A stretch of DNA of 64,000 nt from CAIQPS01 sp963783835 (GTDB taxonomy: Bacteria > Actinomycetota > Thermoleophilia > RBG-16-64-13). Positions 24,951 through 34,797 of the stretch are shown here, piece after piece. The stretch lies in assembly GCA_963783835.1 (NCBI GenBank), contig CAWAOX010000016.1:43449-107448 (forward strand), in the 5' to 3' direction. The first letter of the stretch is position 1; each line of letters begins with the position of its first letter. Both the position numbers and the translations under genes were made by a program. Below the pieces are notes generated by a model. It ran no database searches. It saw nothing but the letters and a program-made list of their open reading frames with translations, and had not been told where the DNA came from.

Positions 24951-25727
24951 GTGAACGTCGTCGTTTGCGTGAAACAGGTGGTCGACACCGAAGCCGAAAA
25001 GAGGCTCGACCCCGACTCCTGGCGCCTTGACCGCAGCGTTGATTCCGTCCTCAACCCCTACGACGAGTACGCGGTGGAAGAGGCTCTGCTGCTCAAAGAG
25101 GCCCACGAGGGCGAGGTGACGGTGCTCTGCATGGGACCGGAGGAAGCCGACGAGGCGATCCGGAAGGCCCTGGCCATGGGCGCTGATAGCGCGGTGCTCA
25201 TCAGCGACGCGGCGCTCGCCGGCTCGTGCGTGCAAGGGACGGCCTACGCGCTGGCCGAGGCGCTCAAGACCATGCAGTTCGATCTCGTTCTCTTCGGCAA
25301 CCGGTCGACCGACGGCGAGACGGGCTGCGTTCCGGCCGCCGTGGCCGAGTTGCTCGGTTTGCCCCTCCTCTCCTCGCTGGCCAAGGTGGAACTGAACGGC
25401 TCGACGCTCACCGTGCACCGGGAGACCGAGGCCGGCTACGTGGCCTACGAATGTGCGCTCCCCGCTGTCCTGTCGGTCATCAAGGGCATCAACGAGCCCC
25501 GCTACCCCACCATGAAGGGGATCCTGGGCGCCAAGCGGAAATCTGTGGACGTCAAGGATGCCGCGGCCCTCAGCCTCGATGCATCCCGCATCGGCCTGTC
25601 CGGCGCCAAAGCCCGTGTCACCAGCGCCAGCGTCGCTGAAGCACGCAAGGCAGGCGTGAAGATCGAAGACGACGGGGACGGGGCAAAGCGCCTCGTCGAC
25701 TTCCTGGCGAGCGCGAAGCTCGTCTAG
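24951..25727 (+). CDS. etfB: Electron transfer flavoprotein beta subunit
   Basis: A 258-residue EtfB. It begins with VVVCVKQVVDTEA and has the NPYDEYAVEEAL and GNRSTDGETGCVPAAVAELL segments typical of the family, with the AMP/FAD-binding loop near residues 120-135. The open frame reaches further upstream, but GTG at 24951 with AAGGGAAG gives the normal start. It forms an operon with etfA, a membrane Fe-S oxidoreductase and a CMD-family gene. The promoter carries LysR element copy 2. The ETF would accept electrons from the acyl-CoA dehydrogenase of the divergent operon. Confidence 0.93.
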   Translation: MNVVVCVKQVVDTEAEKRLDPDSWRLDRSVDSVLNPYDEYAVEEALLLKEAHEGEVTVLCMGPEEADEAIRKALAMGADSAVLISDAALAGSCVQGTAYALAEALKTMQFDLVLFGNRSTDGETGCVPAAVAELLGLPLLSSLAKVELNGSTLTVHRETEAGYVAYECALPAVLSVIKGINEPRYPTMKGILGAKRKSVDVKDAAALSLDASRIGLSGAKARVTSASVAEARKAGVKIEDDGDGAKRLVDFLASAKLV

Positions 25728-25740
25728 AGAGGAGATAGCA

Positions 25741-26730
25741 GTGGGCAACAAGATCGGGATCCTTGTCGTCGGCGACGCCGGTTCAGGCCGGCTCGCCAAC
25801 GTGTCGCTCGAGAGTGTCACCCGAGCCCGGGCGCTTGCCGCGGAAATCGGCGGAGACGTCTGCGCCGCGGTCATCGGCTCCGATACCGGGGCGCTTGCCG
25901 CTCAGGCCGGACGCTTCGGTGCGAAGAAGGTCTACGCCGCCGAGAGTCCCGAGTTGGAAGTGTTTCGTTCCGGGGCCTACACCGACGCCGCGATGGCAGC
26001 TATCAGAGCCGTCGATCCGGCAGTGGTCCTGTTCGCCGGTTCTCCTGACGGCCGCGACCTCGCCGCCGCCTGCGCCGCCCGCCTCGGTGTGGGCGTGCTC
26101 ATAGATATCACCGGTCTGGAAGTCAAGGACGGTCGCCTCACCGCGACCCACCCGTGTTTCGGAGGCGGCATCATCGCGGAGAAAGAAGCCGTCGGCGAGC
26201 CGGTCATCGCGACCGTACGGCCGGGCTCGTTCGCACGCGAAGAGGTCGGCGGCGACGCTGAGGTGATCGCGCTGACTGTCGACTTCGGCGCAAGCAGCCT
26301 TATGGCCAAGGTGCTCGACGTGGTCTGCGAGAACGTCGGCGTCATCAACCTGGAAGAAGCCTCGATCATCATCTCCGGTGGCCGGGGCATGGGCAATGCA
26401 GAGAGCTTCGCCGTGATCCAGGCGCTTGCCGACGAGCTCGGCGCCGCGGTGGGCGCCAGCCGGGCGGCGGTCGATTCGGGTTGGAAGCATCATCAACACC
26501 AGGTGGGCCAGACCGGCAAGACCGTCTCACCTCAGCTCTATATAGCATGCGGTATCTCCGGGGCCATCCAGCACCGGGCGGGCATGCAGACCTCCGACTA
26601 CATCGTGGCCATCAACAAGGACCCCGATGCTCCGATCTTCTCCTTCGCCGACTTCGGCGTGGTGGGCGACGTGTTCACGGTCCTGCCCGCGCTCACGGAG
26701 GAGATCCGGCGACGCAAAGCGGCCTCCTAG
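25741..26730 (+). CDS. etfA: Electron transfer flavoprotein alpha subunit
   Basis: A 329-residue EtfA. The C-terminal FAD domain shows SGGRGMGNAESF (about 215), VDSGWKHHQHQVGQTGKTVSP, and the signature YIACGISGAIQH followed by IVAINKDPDAPIF. The N-terminal domain I is complete. The GTG start at 25741 follows GAGGAGAT, 13 bp after etfB. It pairs with EtfB to carry electrons from the dehydrogenase to the membrane protein encoded next. Confidence 0.93.
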   Translation: MGNKIGILVVGDAGSGRLANVSLESVTRARALAAEIGGDVCAAVIGSDTGALAAQAGRFGAKKVYAAESPELEVFRSGAYTDAAMAAIRAVDPAVVLFAGSPDGRDLAAACAARLGVGVLIDITGLEVKDGRLTATHPCFGGGIIAEKEAVGEPVIATVRPGSFAREEVGGDAEVIALTVDFGASSLMAKVLDVVCENVGVINLEEASIIISGGRGMGNAESFAVIQALADELGAAVGASRAAVDSGWKHHQHQVGQTGKTVSPQLYIACGISGAIQHRAGMQTSDYIVAINKDPDAPIFSFADFGVVGDVFTVLPALTEEIRRRKAAS

Positions 26731-26748
26731 GCCTGAGGGGGTAGGGTC

Positions 26749-28940
26749 TTGACCATCTCGGGCTGGATCTTCATAGCGGTCCTCGTGATCGCCCTGGCGT
26801 TCTTCGCCTGGGCCCTCAGCCGGCGGGTGCAGTACGTCATGATCGGCCGTCCCGAATCCCGGTTCGACCGCCCGCTCACGCGGACGGCCGGGTTCTTCGT
26901 CTTGGTCTTCGGTCAGAAGAAGCTGTTCAAGGAGCCGGTGGGCGTCATACACTTCTTCGTCTTCTGGGGCTTCATCGTCATCGCGTTCGGCACGCTCCAG
27001 ATCATCGCCGAGGGCATCTACCCCGGGTTCACCTTCCCCTGGGCTGAGAGCTACGCCTTCTTGTTCATCAAAGACCTGCTGAGCCTCATCGTGCTCGCGG
27101 GTCTTCTCGTCATCGCGTACATCCGCTATGTCGTGCGCAAGACACGGCTGGAGCCGAGCGCCGAAGCGGGGATCATCCTGGGGCTGATCTTCTTCCTGAT
27201 CCTCTCGGAGTTCTTCTACAGCGGTTTCGCCTATGCGCTCGACCCCACACCCGCCAGCGAGGGTGCGTTCGTTGCGACCGCGATCGCCGGCTGGGTGGGC
27301 GGACTGAGCGACAGCGCGCTGGAACTGGGCAGGACTATTCTCTGGTGGATCCACGTCGTCCTGCTGCTTGCCTTCCTCGTCTACATCCCCATCTCCAAGC
27401 ACATGCACCTCATCATGTGCCCGGTGAACGAGTGGTTGCGCAACCTCAAGCCCCGGGGGGCGCAGATCGTCGCGCTCGACCTGGAGAACGAAGACATCGA
27501 GGAGTTCGGGGTCAGCAAGATCCAGGGCTTCACGAAGAAGCAGTTGCTCGACGTGTATGCCTGCGCCGAATGCGGCCGCTGTCAGGAGCATTGCCCCGCC
27601 ACTCAGAGCGGGAAGGCTCTCAACCCCAAGCTGCTGATGACCAAGCTCAAGGATCACCTCGACGAGACCGGCGCGGCACTGCGGCAGGCCGGCAAGGCGG
27701 CGGCCGCCGACAAGGCTGCCGACGGAGCCACCTCCGCGAAGGGCACCGCCGCCGAAGCGCCCGAGAAGGCACTCATCGGCGACGTGTTCTCGGAGGATGA
27801 GATCTGGGCCTGCACCACCTGCTACTCGTGCCAGGAGCAGTGCCCTGTCCAGAACGAGCACGTCAACAAGATCATCGACATGCGCCGCAACCTGGTTCTC
27901 GACCTGGGCGAGTTCCCGGCAGAGGCGCAGCTCGCGTGCCGCAATATCGAGAAGAACTCGAACCCCTGGGGCGTCGGCAACCAGAACCGCGCCAACTGGG
28001 CCAAGGACCTGGAGGTTCCGGTCGCCGGCAAGGGTGAACTGGGCGAGTACCTGTACTGGGTCGGCTGCGCTGGTTCGTTCGACGATCGCAACCAGAAGGT
28101 CAGCAAGGCGGTCGTCAAGCTGCTCCAGGAGGCCGGAGTCACCTTCTCCATCCTCGGGACCAAGGAGAAGTGCTGCGGCGACCCGGCCCGCCGGATCGGC
28201 AACGAGTATCTGTTCCAGTCCCTGGCCCAGGAGAACATCGACACGATGAACGGGCTGGGTGTGAAGAAGATCGTCACGCAGTGCCCGCACTGCCTCAACA
28301 CGATCAAGAACGAATACCCCGCCTTCGGCGGCGACTACGAGGTCATCCATCACACGCAGTTGCTGGCCGACCTGCTCAAGCAGGGCAGACTGAAGCTTGG
28401 GAGCAACGGGGCGAGGGCGATGGCGTCGCGAGCGAAGCGCTCGGCTCCCGGGTGGCCTACCACGACTCCTGCTACCTGGGCCGCTACCAGCAGGAATATG
28501 ACGCGCCGAGGCAGGTCCTGAAGGCCGTGGCGGGTGTGACCGTGCTCGAGGCCCAGCGGAACAAGAGCAAGAGCGTCTGCTGCGGAGCCGGCGGCGGGCG
28601 CATGTGGATGGAAGAAGAGGCCGAGCATCGCGTCAACGAGATGCGGGTGGGCCAACTGCTCGAGAAGGACCCGGAGGTCATCGGGGTCAACTGCCCGTAC
28701 TGCCTCACCATGATGGAAGATGGGCTCGGGAGCAAGGGCAAGAGCGAGACCGTCAAGGCCTTGGACTTGGCCGAGATCCTGGCCGCGCGGCTGGATAGCG
28801 GGCCAATGCCGGCGGCCCTCGAGACGGCAGCGCCCAAGACAGCGCAGACCGCGGCGGAACCGGGCACCGAGACGTCCGGGCCGGCTGCGACTACGGATAC
28901 CAGTGGAACGGAAGTAACCAAGGCCGAGGAGGAAAGTTAG
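26749..28940 (+). CDS. Membrane Fe-S (HdrD-like) ETF:quinone-type oxidoreductase, frameshifted at 28408-28411
   Basis: About 730 residues once a frameshift is repaired. The first 230 residues contain five or six membrane segments of the nitrate-reductase-gamma type. Two ferredoxin motifs follow (CAECGRCQEHCP near 272, CTTCYSCQEQCP near 356), then two CCG domains (KCCGDPARR, and VCCGAGGGRMW after the frameshift). Such proteins beside etfBA are thought to oxidise ETF and reduce menaquinone. The frame breaks in a run of four G at 28408-28411. Adding one G joins GSNG to GEGDGVASEAL and the conserved AYHDSCYLGRY. The C-terminal about 40 residues are a disordered Ala/Thr/Pro tail. The TTG start at 26749 follows AGGGGGTAGGG. 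Confidence 0.85.
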
Positions 28941-29396
28941 ATGCCAAGACCAGAAGAAGAAGAAGTCGTCAAGGCGATGAAGGCAGCCGTCACGGGTGAG
29001 GAAGTCCTCGCTTCGTGGGCGAAGCAGCGTCCCGGATACGGCAAACCCGCCGATGATCCGTCGCTCGATTTCTGGGTGAAGAACAGGCCCGACATGCTCC
29101 ACACCTATGCGCAGAACCAGCTGACCGGATTGCTGGATCGGGGCATCCTCGATCCCAAGACCCGGTACCTGCTGCTCGTGGGCCTGTACATGATGAACAA
29201 CCACTGGGAAGGCGTGCTGCCCCAGGCCTGCAACGCCAGGGCCGCCGGGGCCAGCGACGAGGAACTCATGGAAGTGGCTTTCTGCGTGTGCTACTCCGTG
29301 GGCAAAGCCAAGCTCCAGGAGAGCGGCGCCTGCCTCGACGGCGTCTTCAAGAGCCCGACCTTCCAGGCTATCTCGCCGCTCAAGAAAGACGAGTAG
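28941..29396 (+). CDS. Carboxymuconolactone decarboxylase (CMD/AhpD-like) family protein
   Basis: A 151-residue small helical protein. The core (about 60-125) has RYLLLVGLYMMNNHWEGVLP and a CNARAAGASDEELMEVAF segment, as in CMD-fold proteins. The usual CxxC pair of AhpD is not seen; single cysteines occur in the VCYSVG region. GAGGAGGAAAG precedes the ATG, which directly abuts the preceding stop codon. It is last in the etf operon. Its function is open: a CoA- or ring-lactone-related catalytic role or a peroxidase-like role are both possible. Confidence 0.78.
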   Translation: MPRPEEEEVVKAMKAAVTGEEVLASWAKQRPGYGKPADDPSLDFWVKNRPDMLHTYAQNQLTGLLDRGILDPKTRYLLLVGLYMMNNHWEGVLPQACNARAAGASDEELMEVAFCVCYSVGKAKLQESGACLDGVFKSPTFQAISPLKKDE

Positions 29397-29404
29397 CCGC
29401 TGAC

Positions 29405-29462
29405 GGCGCCCGTTTGGGCGCCACACCCTGATGCGCAGAACGGCCCGCAGATGCGGGCCGTT
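29405..29462. terminator. Two stacked hairpins in a convergent gap (bidirectional terminator)
   Basis: GGCGCCC-GTTT-GGGCGCC (29405-29422) is followed by a 10-bp stem AACGGCCCGC-AGAT-GCGGGCCGTT (29439-29462) and then CTCGTTCTC. It separates the etf operon from the convergent methyltransferase operon. Confidence 0.75.
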
Positions 29463-29469
29463 CTCGTTC

Positions 29470-30720
29470 TCAGTACGTGCCGTACTCCTTGGTCGCGTCC
29501 GTCCACACCTTGACCAGCTCCGGGTCGCAGCCGGCCAACTCACCCACGCCGGGGCACATCATGAAGCCGCCGTCCTTGCCCACCGTCTCGCAGAGTCTCT
29601 TCGTGTGGGCGCGGACTTCTTCGGCGGGGCCGGCCCTGAGAAGCGAGTTGGGCATGCCTCCGACGATGCACATGGTGTCCCCGACGACCTCCTTGACCTT
29701 GAAGATGTCGCTCGATTGGAACCAGCCGACCGTCTTGCCCTTGGGGAGCTCGGCCAGGTACTCCAAGCGTTGGTCCCAGCAACCCTCGTAGAACACGATG
29801 GGGGTGATGCCGTTCTCGACCAGGGTCACGAGCACGTGCTTCAACTGCTTCCAGTACAGAGCCTCGAACTGCTTGAGCGACATGAACCCGTCGGAGCCGC
29901 GGTGCAGCGGGAGGAAGGCTCTGTTCATGCCCGTGGCCTTGCAGGTGTCGATGGCGAACTCAAGCTCGAGACGCGCGATCTTGTCCTGAGCCGCCAGGAT
30001 CTTGTCCGGCCGCCTCATGATGTCGATCATGATGCCGCGCATGCCCCTTAGGGCGTCCGACATCGCATCGAACGGGGCCGTGATGGTGGGCCCCATGATG
30101 AAGCCGTCGGGGAAGCCCAGCGCTACCATGCGCTCGTGGTTCCTGATCATGCGATCGACACCGTCGGCGATGGCCTGCGCGGCTTTGGCGAAGGCCCTGA
30201 AGGACTCTCCCAGACGACCGGAGACGAACCCCCCCACGTTGTTCAGGTAGTAGCTCCCAAAGACGAAGAGACTGAGCGGGGGCATCTCGGCGAATCCGTC
30301 TAGGGCTCCGAACGCCCGCGGGAGGTACGTGCGGATGACCCAGTCGGTCGGGTCTTCCAAGAAGGCATCATAGTCTTCGGCCTTCATGAACTCGCTCTCG
30401 ACGAACTGGAACTGCGTGTTCTCGTCGAGGCCATGGCCGGGCCAGGCGGTCATGCGGTCGCCGAGGAGGAGGTATGGGGTCGGGTCGAAGGGCATGGGAC
30501 CGTGGATGGAATCAGGCTGAAAGTGCAGGGCGGCCTGCTCCAGGAGTTCCTGGGACCTATCCGGGTCTGCGAGGAGCTGCTGCTTTGTGATGCCCCCCAA
30601 CTCGGCGAGCATATAGCCGATCGGCATTATCAGCGGCACCCTGTCCGGCTGCTTGAGTTGCATCGCGTCGGCCATGCGCCGCGCTCTTTCTGCTCCTAGT
30701 GTCTCCGGCGTACTGGGCAT
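29470..30720 (-). CDS. UROD-fold methyltransferase, corrinoid-linked
   Basis: A 416-residue COG0407-type protein. It begins with RMADAMQLKQPDRVPLIMPI, the usual start of methyltransferase members of this fold. It also has LHRGSDGFMSLKQF, YWKQLKHVL and VFYEGCWDQRLEYL. The H-x-C zinc motif of MtaA is not evident; the matching strand reads VFYEG. It starts at 30720, two bases after the stop of a corrinoid protein, which is strong evidence that it methylates or demethylates that partner. GGGAG precedes the ATG, and an upstream in-frame start would add six residues. The likely reaction is transfer of a methyl group from a methoxylated or N-methyl substrate to Co(I). Confidence 0.85.
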   Translation of the reverse strand: MPSTPETLGAERARRMADAMQLKQPDRVPLIMPIGYMLAELGGITKQQLLADPDRSQELLEQAALHFQPDSIHGPMPFDPTPYLLLGDRMTAWPGHGLDENTQFQFVESEFMKAEDYDAFLEDPTDWVIRTYLPRAFGALDGFAEMPPLSLFVFGSYYLNNVGGFVSGRLGESFRAFAKAAQAIADGVDRMIRNHERMVALGFPDGFIMGPTITAPFDAMSDALRGMRGIMIDIMRRPDKILAAQDKIARLELEFAIDTCKATGMNRAFLPLHRGSDGFMSLKQFEALYWKQLKHVLVTLVENGITPIVFYEGCWDQRLEYLAELPKGKTVGWFQSSDIFKVKEVVGDTMCIVGGMPNSLLRAGPAEEVRAHTKRLCETVGKDGGFMMCPGVGELAGCDPELVKVWTDATKEYGTY

Positions 30721-30722
30721 CG

Positions 30723-31361
30723 CTACACTCCCATCCACTCTCGGGAAAGCGACACGGCCGCCACCGCGTCCTTGCCGTAGGCGTCGGCCTTGGCGTACCT
30801 CCTGACGTCGTCGTCCATCTGGCCGCCGCCGATCATGATCTTGATGCCGTTGCGCAGCCCGGCGTTCTCGAGAGCCTCGACGGTCTCTCTCATGGCGTCG
30901 AACGCCACGGTGAGGAACCCGCTGAGCCCGACGACCGCGGGCTTCTCTCTCTCCACGGCTTCCACGAAGGTGGCCACGGGGACGTTCACGCCCAGATTGG
31001 TGACGTCGAAGCCGTTGACGTCGAGCATGAACTCGACGATGTTGAGCCCGATGTCGTGGATGTCGCCGGCGACCGTCCCTATGACGACCTTGCCGTGCTT
31101 CTTCTGCTTCTCGCCGCCGGGGCCACCCGCGAGCAACGGCTTGATGATTTCCGCGCAGGCCTGGAGGAGTTCGCCGGAGAAGATCAGTTCCGGCAGGAAG
31201 TACTCCTGCTCGGCAAAACGCTTGCCGACGATGGCCATGCCTTCACGCGTGTCCTCGAGGATCGCCATCGGGTCTTCGCCCGCGTCGATCCTCTTCCGGG
31301 TCAGTGCGAGGACCTCTTCCTCGTCCAGATCGGCGAAGAGCCTGACGTATTCCTCGGACAT
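30723..31361 (-). CDS. Corrinoid (B12-binding) methyl carrier protein
   Basis: A 212-residue MtaC/MttC-type protein. It has an N-terminal four-helix cap (about 1-85) and a Rossmann-like B12 domain with the lower-ligand motif GDIHDIG, then GLSGFLTVAFDAM and MIGGGQMDDD. I took the ATG at 31361, preceded by GAAGGGG, instead of an upstream start that adds 15 poor residues. It lies between two UROD-type methyltransferases on the same strand and probably serves both. Confidence 0.9.
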   Translation of the reverse strand: MSEEYVRLFADLDEEEVLALTRKRIDAGEDPMAILEDTREGMAIVGKRFAEQEYFLPELIFSGELLQACAEIIKPLLAGGPGGEKQKKHGKVVIGTVAGDIHDIGLNIVEFMLDVNGFDVTNLGVNVPVATFVEAVEREKPAVVGLSGFLTVAFDAMRETVEALENAGLRNGIKIMIGGGQMDDDVRRYAKADAYGKDAVAAVSLSREWMGV

Positions 31362-31530
31362 GCCTGAGCACCCCTTCTCGTCGTCGATGACCACTACTAC
31401 TAACATACGCTACTGGGGCTCACTAGCCTAGGCAGGGGAGAGTGCCGGCTATCCCGCGGCTGCGTCGGCGATGTAAAGGGGGGCGAAGATGAGCAGCACC
31501 GCCGGGACTGGCTCCAGCCCGTTGACGGTC

Positions 31531-32786
31531 TACCCGCCGTACTCCTTGGTGAAGTCCACCATGGCCTTCACGTTCTCGATCTTCACGTCCTCCGTCTGCC
31601 CGGAGGCGCCCATGATGAAGCCGCCGTCCCGGCCGACCGTGTCGATGAGGTCCCTGCAGTAGGCGCGGACGTGCGTCGGGGGTGCCGACGGTCAGCAGGG
31701 CGATGGGCACGTTGCCGGCGATGCAGGCCGTGCCGCCCAGCACTTCTTTCGCCCTGCGCATGTCGACGTGGTCGAACCAGTAGCAGATCTTCCCGGCCGG
31801 GACCTCGGCCATCATCTCCAGACGCGAATTCGAGCTGCCTTCCACCAGCACGAACGGATTCAGCCCAGCGTCGGCCAGGGCGACCAGCAGGGCCTGCAGC
31901 GTGGGCCAGTAGAAGCGCTTGTACTGCTCCACCGACATGAAGCCCTCCACCCCACCATGGACGGCTATGAAGACCCGGGGGTTACCCGACATCCGAGCTC
32001 CGCGTATCCCCATCTCGATGGCCATGGGGAGTAGCTTCTCGGCCACCGCCTCCAGCTTCTCCGGATAACGGTACATGTCGAGCATGATGCCTTTGCGCCC
32101 GCGCAGGAAGTCGCCCACCATATCGAAGGGCGGCTGGGCGTTCGCGGACCAGGTCAGGGGATAGCCCGCGTCCTTGAGTCTCCCGGTGTGCGCCGCCGAG
32201 CGCCATCACGGTCTCAAGAGCCGCCGCCCCCGCTTCTTTTAGCGCCTGGAGGGCTTCCTGGCCGGCGGGGGTGCCAAACGGGAAGAAGGCGAAGGGCGCT
32301 CCAAAATAGCCCTGGGCTTCGCGCGCGGGAAGAAGATCGGCCAAACCGGCCAGCCTCCCGTAGGCGCGGGGCCAGTACTTGCGCATGATGAAGTCCGAGG
32401 GGTCGTAGATGAGCTCGTCGTACTCCTCCGGCTTCATCACCTCCTCGTCGACGAACTGCCAGCCGGAGTCGGCCGGGAGTCCATGCCCGGCCCAGCGCAG
32501 ATGCCGGTAGCCCGAGGGGCGCGAGCGTGCAGCCGAGCGCCGGCATCAGCTCGACCATGTCCGAATCGTAGTAGAGGGCGGTCTGGAAGTTGGCCTCGAG
32601 CGATAGCTGTGGGTCCATCATCTGCTCTTCGCGCGAGATCCCCAGGCGCTCCGCGGGATAGGGACCGGGAACCCCGTGCCAAACGGGGACGCGGTCGGGC
32701 CTCCGCAGGGCGATGGCGTCGTTGATGCGCTTCTCGCGCTCCTCGAAGAGCTTCGCCGTCTTGGCGTTCGACGCTTCCTCGGTCAT
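31531..32786 (-). CDS. UROD-fold methyltransferase, at least three frameshifts
   Basis: About 417 residues if repaired. The N-terminus runs from MTEEASNAKTAKLFEEREKR to CTLAPLG. The frame then changes near 32515-32520 to GHGLPADSGWQFVDEEV and MKPEEYDELIYDP, again near 32205 (after VMALG) to LTWSANAQPPFDMVGDFLRG, and near 31678-31682 (a run of five) to the tail ending AMVDFTKEYGG. The conserved core HGGVEGFMSVEQY and YWPTLQALL matches the other two family members, and VLVEGSS replaces the zinc motif. The two runs of one base point to sequencing error or recent decay. It sits just upstream of the corrinoid protein gene. Confidence 0.78.
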
Positions 32787-32816
32787 GTCCCGTCCTCGCT
32801 CGCGGTTCGGCGCCGC

Positions 32817-33651
32817 TTATCGGGTCGTGATGTAGCCCCGCCACTGCTGCAGGTGATCGGAGTCGGGCCGGTCGAGTATGAAGACGCCCACGAAGTCCTT
32901 GAAGGGCTCGAAGAAGGGGAACGCGTCCCACGTCGCCCACGGGGGCTTCGTGTACTGCTCCGGCCCGCTCGACCATGGCCTTGCGCCAGCCCTCGGAGTC
33001 GTCGAACCAGATCTCCGAGATCCGGTGGAACGGGTTGATGCGGGGATCGTCGAGTTGGCGGCTGGAGATGAAGCGGTTCACCTCGGGGTTCGCGCACACC
33101 TCGGGAGCGAACACCTCCTTGAACCAGGCGTCGCCCTCGTCGACGGACACCCCGTCCGGGTACTTGAGCAAGAACAGCCAGCGGAAGTTCGGCCCGTCGT
33201 CGGTGAGGCGGCCCGTCCCCTTGAAGTCGTCCTCCCAGAAGACGGGGGCGAAGGAGAAGACCACGGGGTGATACCCGTCGCGGCTGCCCTGCCAGCCCGA
33301 CTGCCGCAGCTCCTTGCTCGGCGGCTGGCAGGTCATCTCCATGAAGTCCTCGGGGAACTCCTCGCCAAAGGCCAGACCGGCCGGCATGCCGGTCCCCTTG
33401 CTCTGGAAGATGTTGAAGAGCCAGTAGTGCTCGGTCATCATCCCGTTGTAGGTGCCGAAGTCCAGGGCGCCCTCGGGCAGCGGCAGCGCATGGTAGGTGC
33501 AGTACTTGGTGCAGTACGGCATGAACTGGGAGATGCTCTCCGGCACGTGCTGCTTGTACAGCCAGCGCCAGACGGCCGGCCGATCGTTGTCGGAGCGGAA
33601 GTTCTGCAGGATGAAGCTCCGCATGGGGCGGAATTCGGGGAAGTAGGCCAT
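32817..33651 (-). CDS. Unrecognised protein, possibly EthD-like fold, one frameshift
   Basis: I do not recognise this 278-residue protein. It starts MAYFPEFRPMRSFILQNF at 33651 after AAGGAG and is rich in aromatic residues. The segment FHRISEIWFDDSEGWRKAM resembles the end of a ferredoxin-like (EthD/dimeric barrel) domain; a second similar unit may follow (FVGVFILDRPDSDH). Near 32955 one extra G shifts the frame. The repaired end is AEQYTKPPWATWDAFPFFEP to GYITTR and a TAA at 32817. It lies between an iron-sulfur flavoprotein and a methyltransferase, so a role in substrate binding or ring chemistry is plausible but unproven. Confidence 0.65.
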
Positions 33652-33691
33652 GGCCGGCTCCTTTCTCGCGACGCGTTCCGCAGGGCGGCGG

Positions 33692-34700
33692 TCAGTCCTC
33701 GGTCTCCTCGCCGGCTTCAGCGGCTTGGCCGGCGGCACGGGCCGGTGGCTTCAAGGGCGTCAGGTAGTTGCGGTACTTGAGCGACTTGGCACCGGCCTGG
33801 TCGTAGTTCGCCGGCGGCTTCAGCGAAACGTCTGCGAGTTCCTGCAGATGCTCGAACTTACCCGAGAGCAGCAGGTGGGAGTGGACCCGGTCTTCGTCGC
33901 TCACGGTGAACGAAGGCCTGGCCGTCGGTGACGCTCAGCGTGCCGCGCACGCCGCATATGGCGCAGATGCAGGGGTAGACGTCATGGTCGTGCCGGACTT
34001 CGATGAGCTTGGAGTGGCACAGCGGGCACAGCCCGGGCTCGCCGATGTACTCAGCCTGCTCGATGGGCTTCTTGAGCGTCTCGGCCACGTGCTTGCCGGA
34101 GCGGTGCGCCTTCGCGAGCAGGTCGTCGCGCAGGGAGACGACCTTGGGCAGGCCGATCCAGTTGATGAGGATCTTGTCCACGACTTCCATCTGCAGCGTC
34201 AGGGCGAACATACTCATGATGGGGAGCGCCAGGGTGTCCCACTCACTGCCGCCCACGGCGATGAGCGACGCGGCCCGGGGCTTGAAGGACCGCGGATCGG
34301 GGCCGGTGCCCGTGGTGATGCCCTTCTCTTCGCGGATCTTCTGGGCGATGATGCGGAAGCCCTGGTCGTGGCTCGGGCCCATGCGGTCCTCGAGGGTCTT
34401 GAGCTGCCCGGTGGGGGACTTCTCGTAGATGGGCGAGCCGAGGATGAGGCCGTCGCAGTCCATGATCAGGTCGTCGATGAAGGGGAAGTCGTCGTTCTTG
34501 AGGACGCACGCGCCCCCGCCGCCCCTCTCCATGAGGTCGACCACGCAGGAGTTGCAGCCGGTGCAGGGCTTGATGTAGTAGTCCTGCAGGCGCAGGAACT
34601 GGACCTCGGCCCCCGCCTCTTCGGCCCCCATGAGGGCTTCTTTGACCATGATCTCGGTGTTGCTCATGCGGCGCCCGCACGAGATGCCCAGAACTTTCAT
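33692..34700 (-). CDS. Iron-sulfur flavoprotein with C-terminal zinc ribbon, frameshifted near 33908
   Basis: About 335 residues. It has a flavodoxin-like FMN domain (1-190) with the Isf-type cysteine set C46-x2-C49-x2-C52, and C65 as a likely fourth ligand. A zinc-ribbon-like element follows near residues 233-258 (CPLCHSK, CICAICGVRG). After DGQAF the frame breaks. Dropping one base joins it to TVSDEDRVHSHLLLSGKF and a tail ending EAGEETED at 33692. It is related in layout to the gene at 38148. Isf proteins pass single electrons; beside corrinoid methyltransferases it may re-reduce Co(II). That is inference. Confidence 0.75.
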
Positions 34701-34797
34701 TCTCCGACTCCTATCTTGATGCTGCCGTTTTTGTCGCCGTTATCCCTACTCCGTCGGGCCGCGCGTATCAGTGCGGCGACGTTCTCTACCCTCGCCC

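Noticed and set aside
26527..28353. 608-codon minus-strand frame opposite etfA and the Fe-S oxidoreductase
   Set aside because: Acidic and His/Asp-rich composition is typical of antisense frames; the plus strand carries well-known proteins.
28408..28411. Programmed -1 frameshift in the Fe-S oxidoreductase
   Set aside because: No slippery heptamer with a following structure is evident, and similar breaks occur in many nearby unrelated genes, so an indel is simpler.
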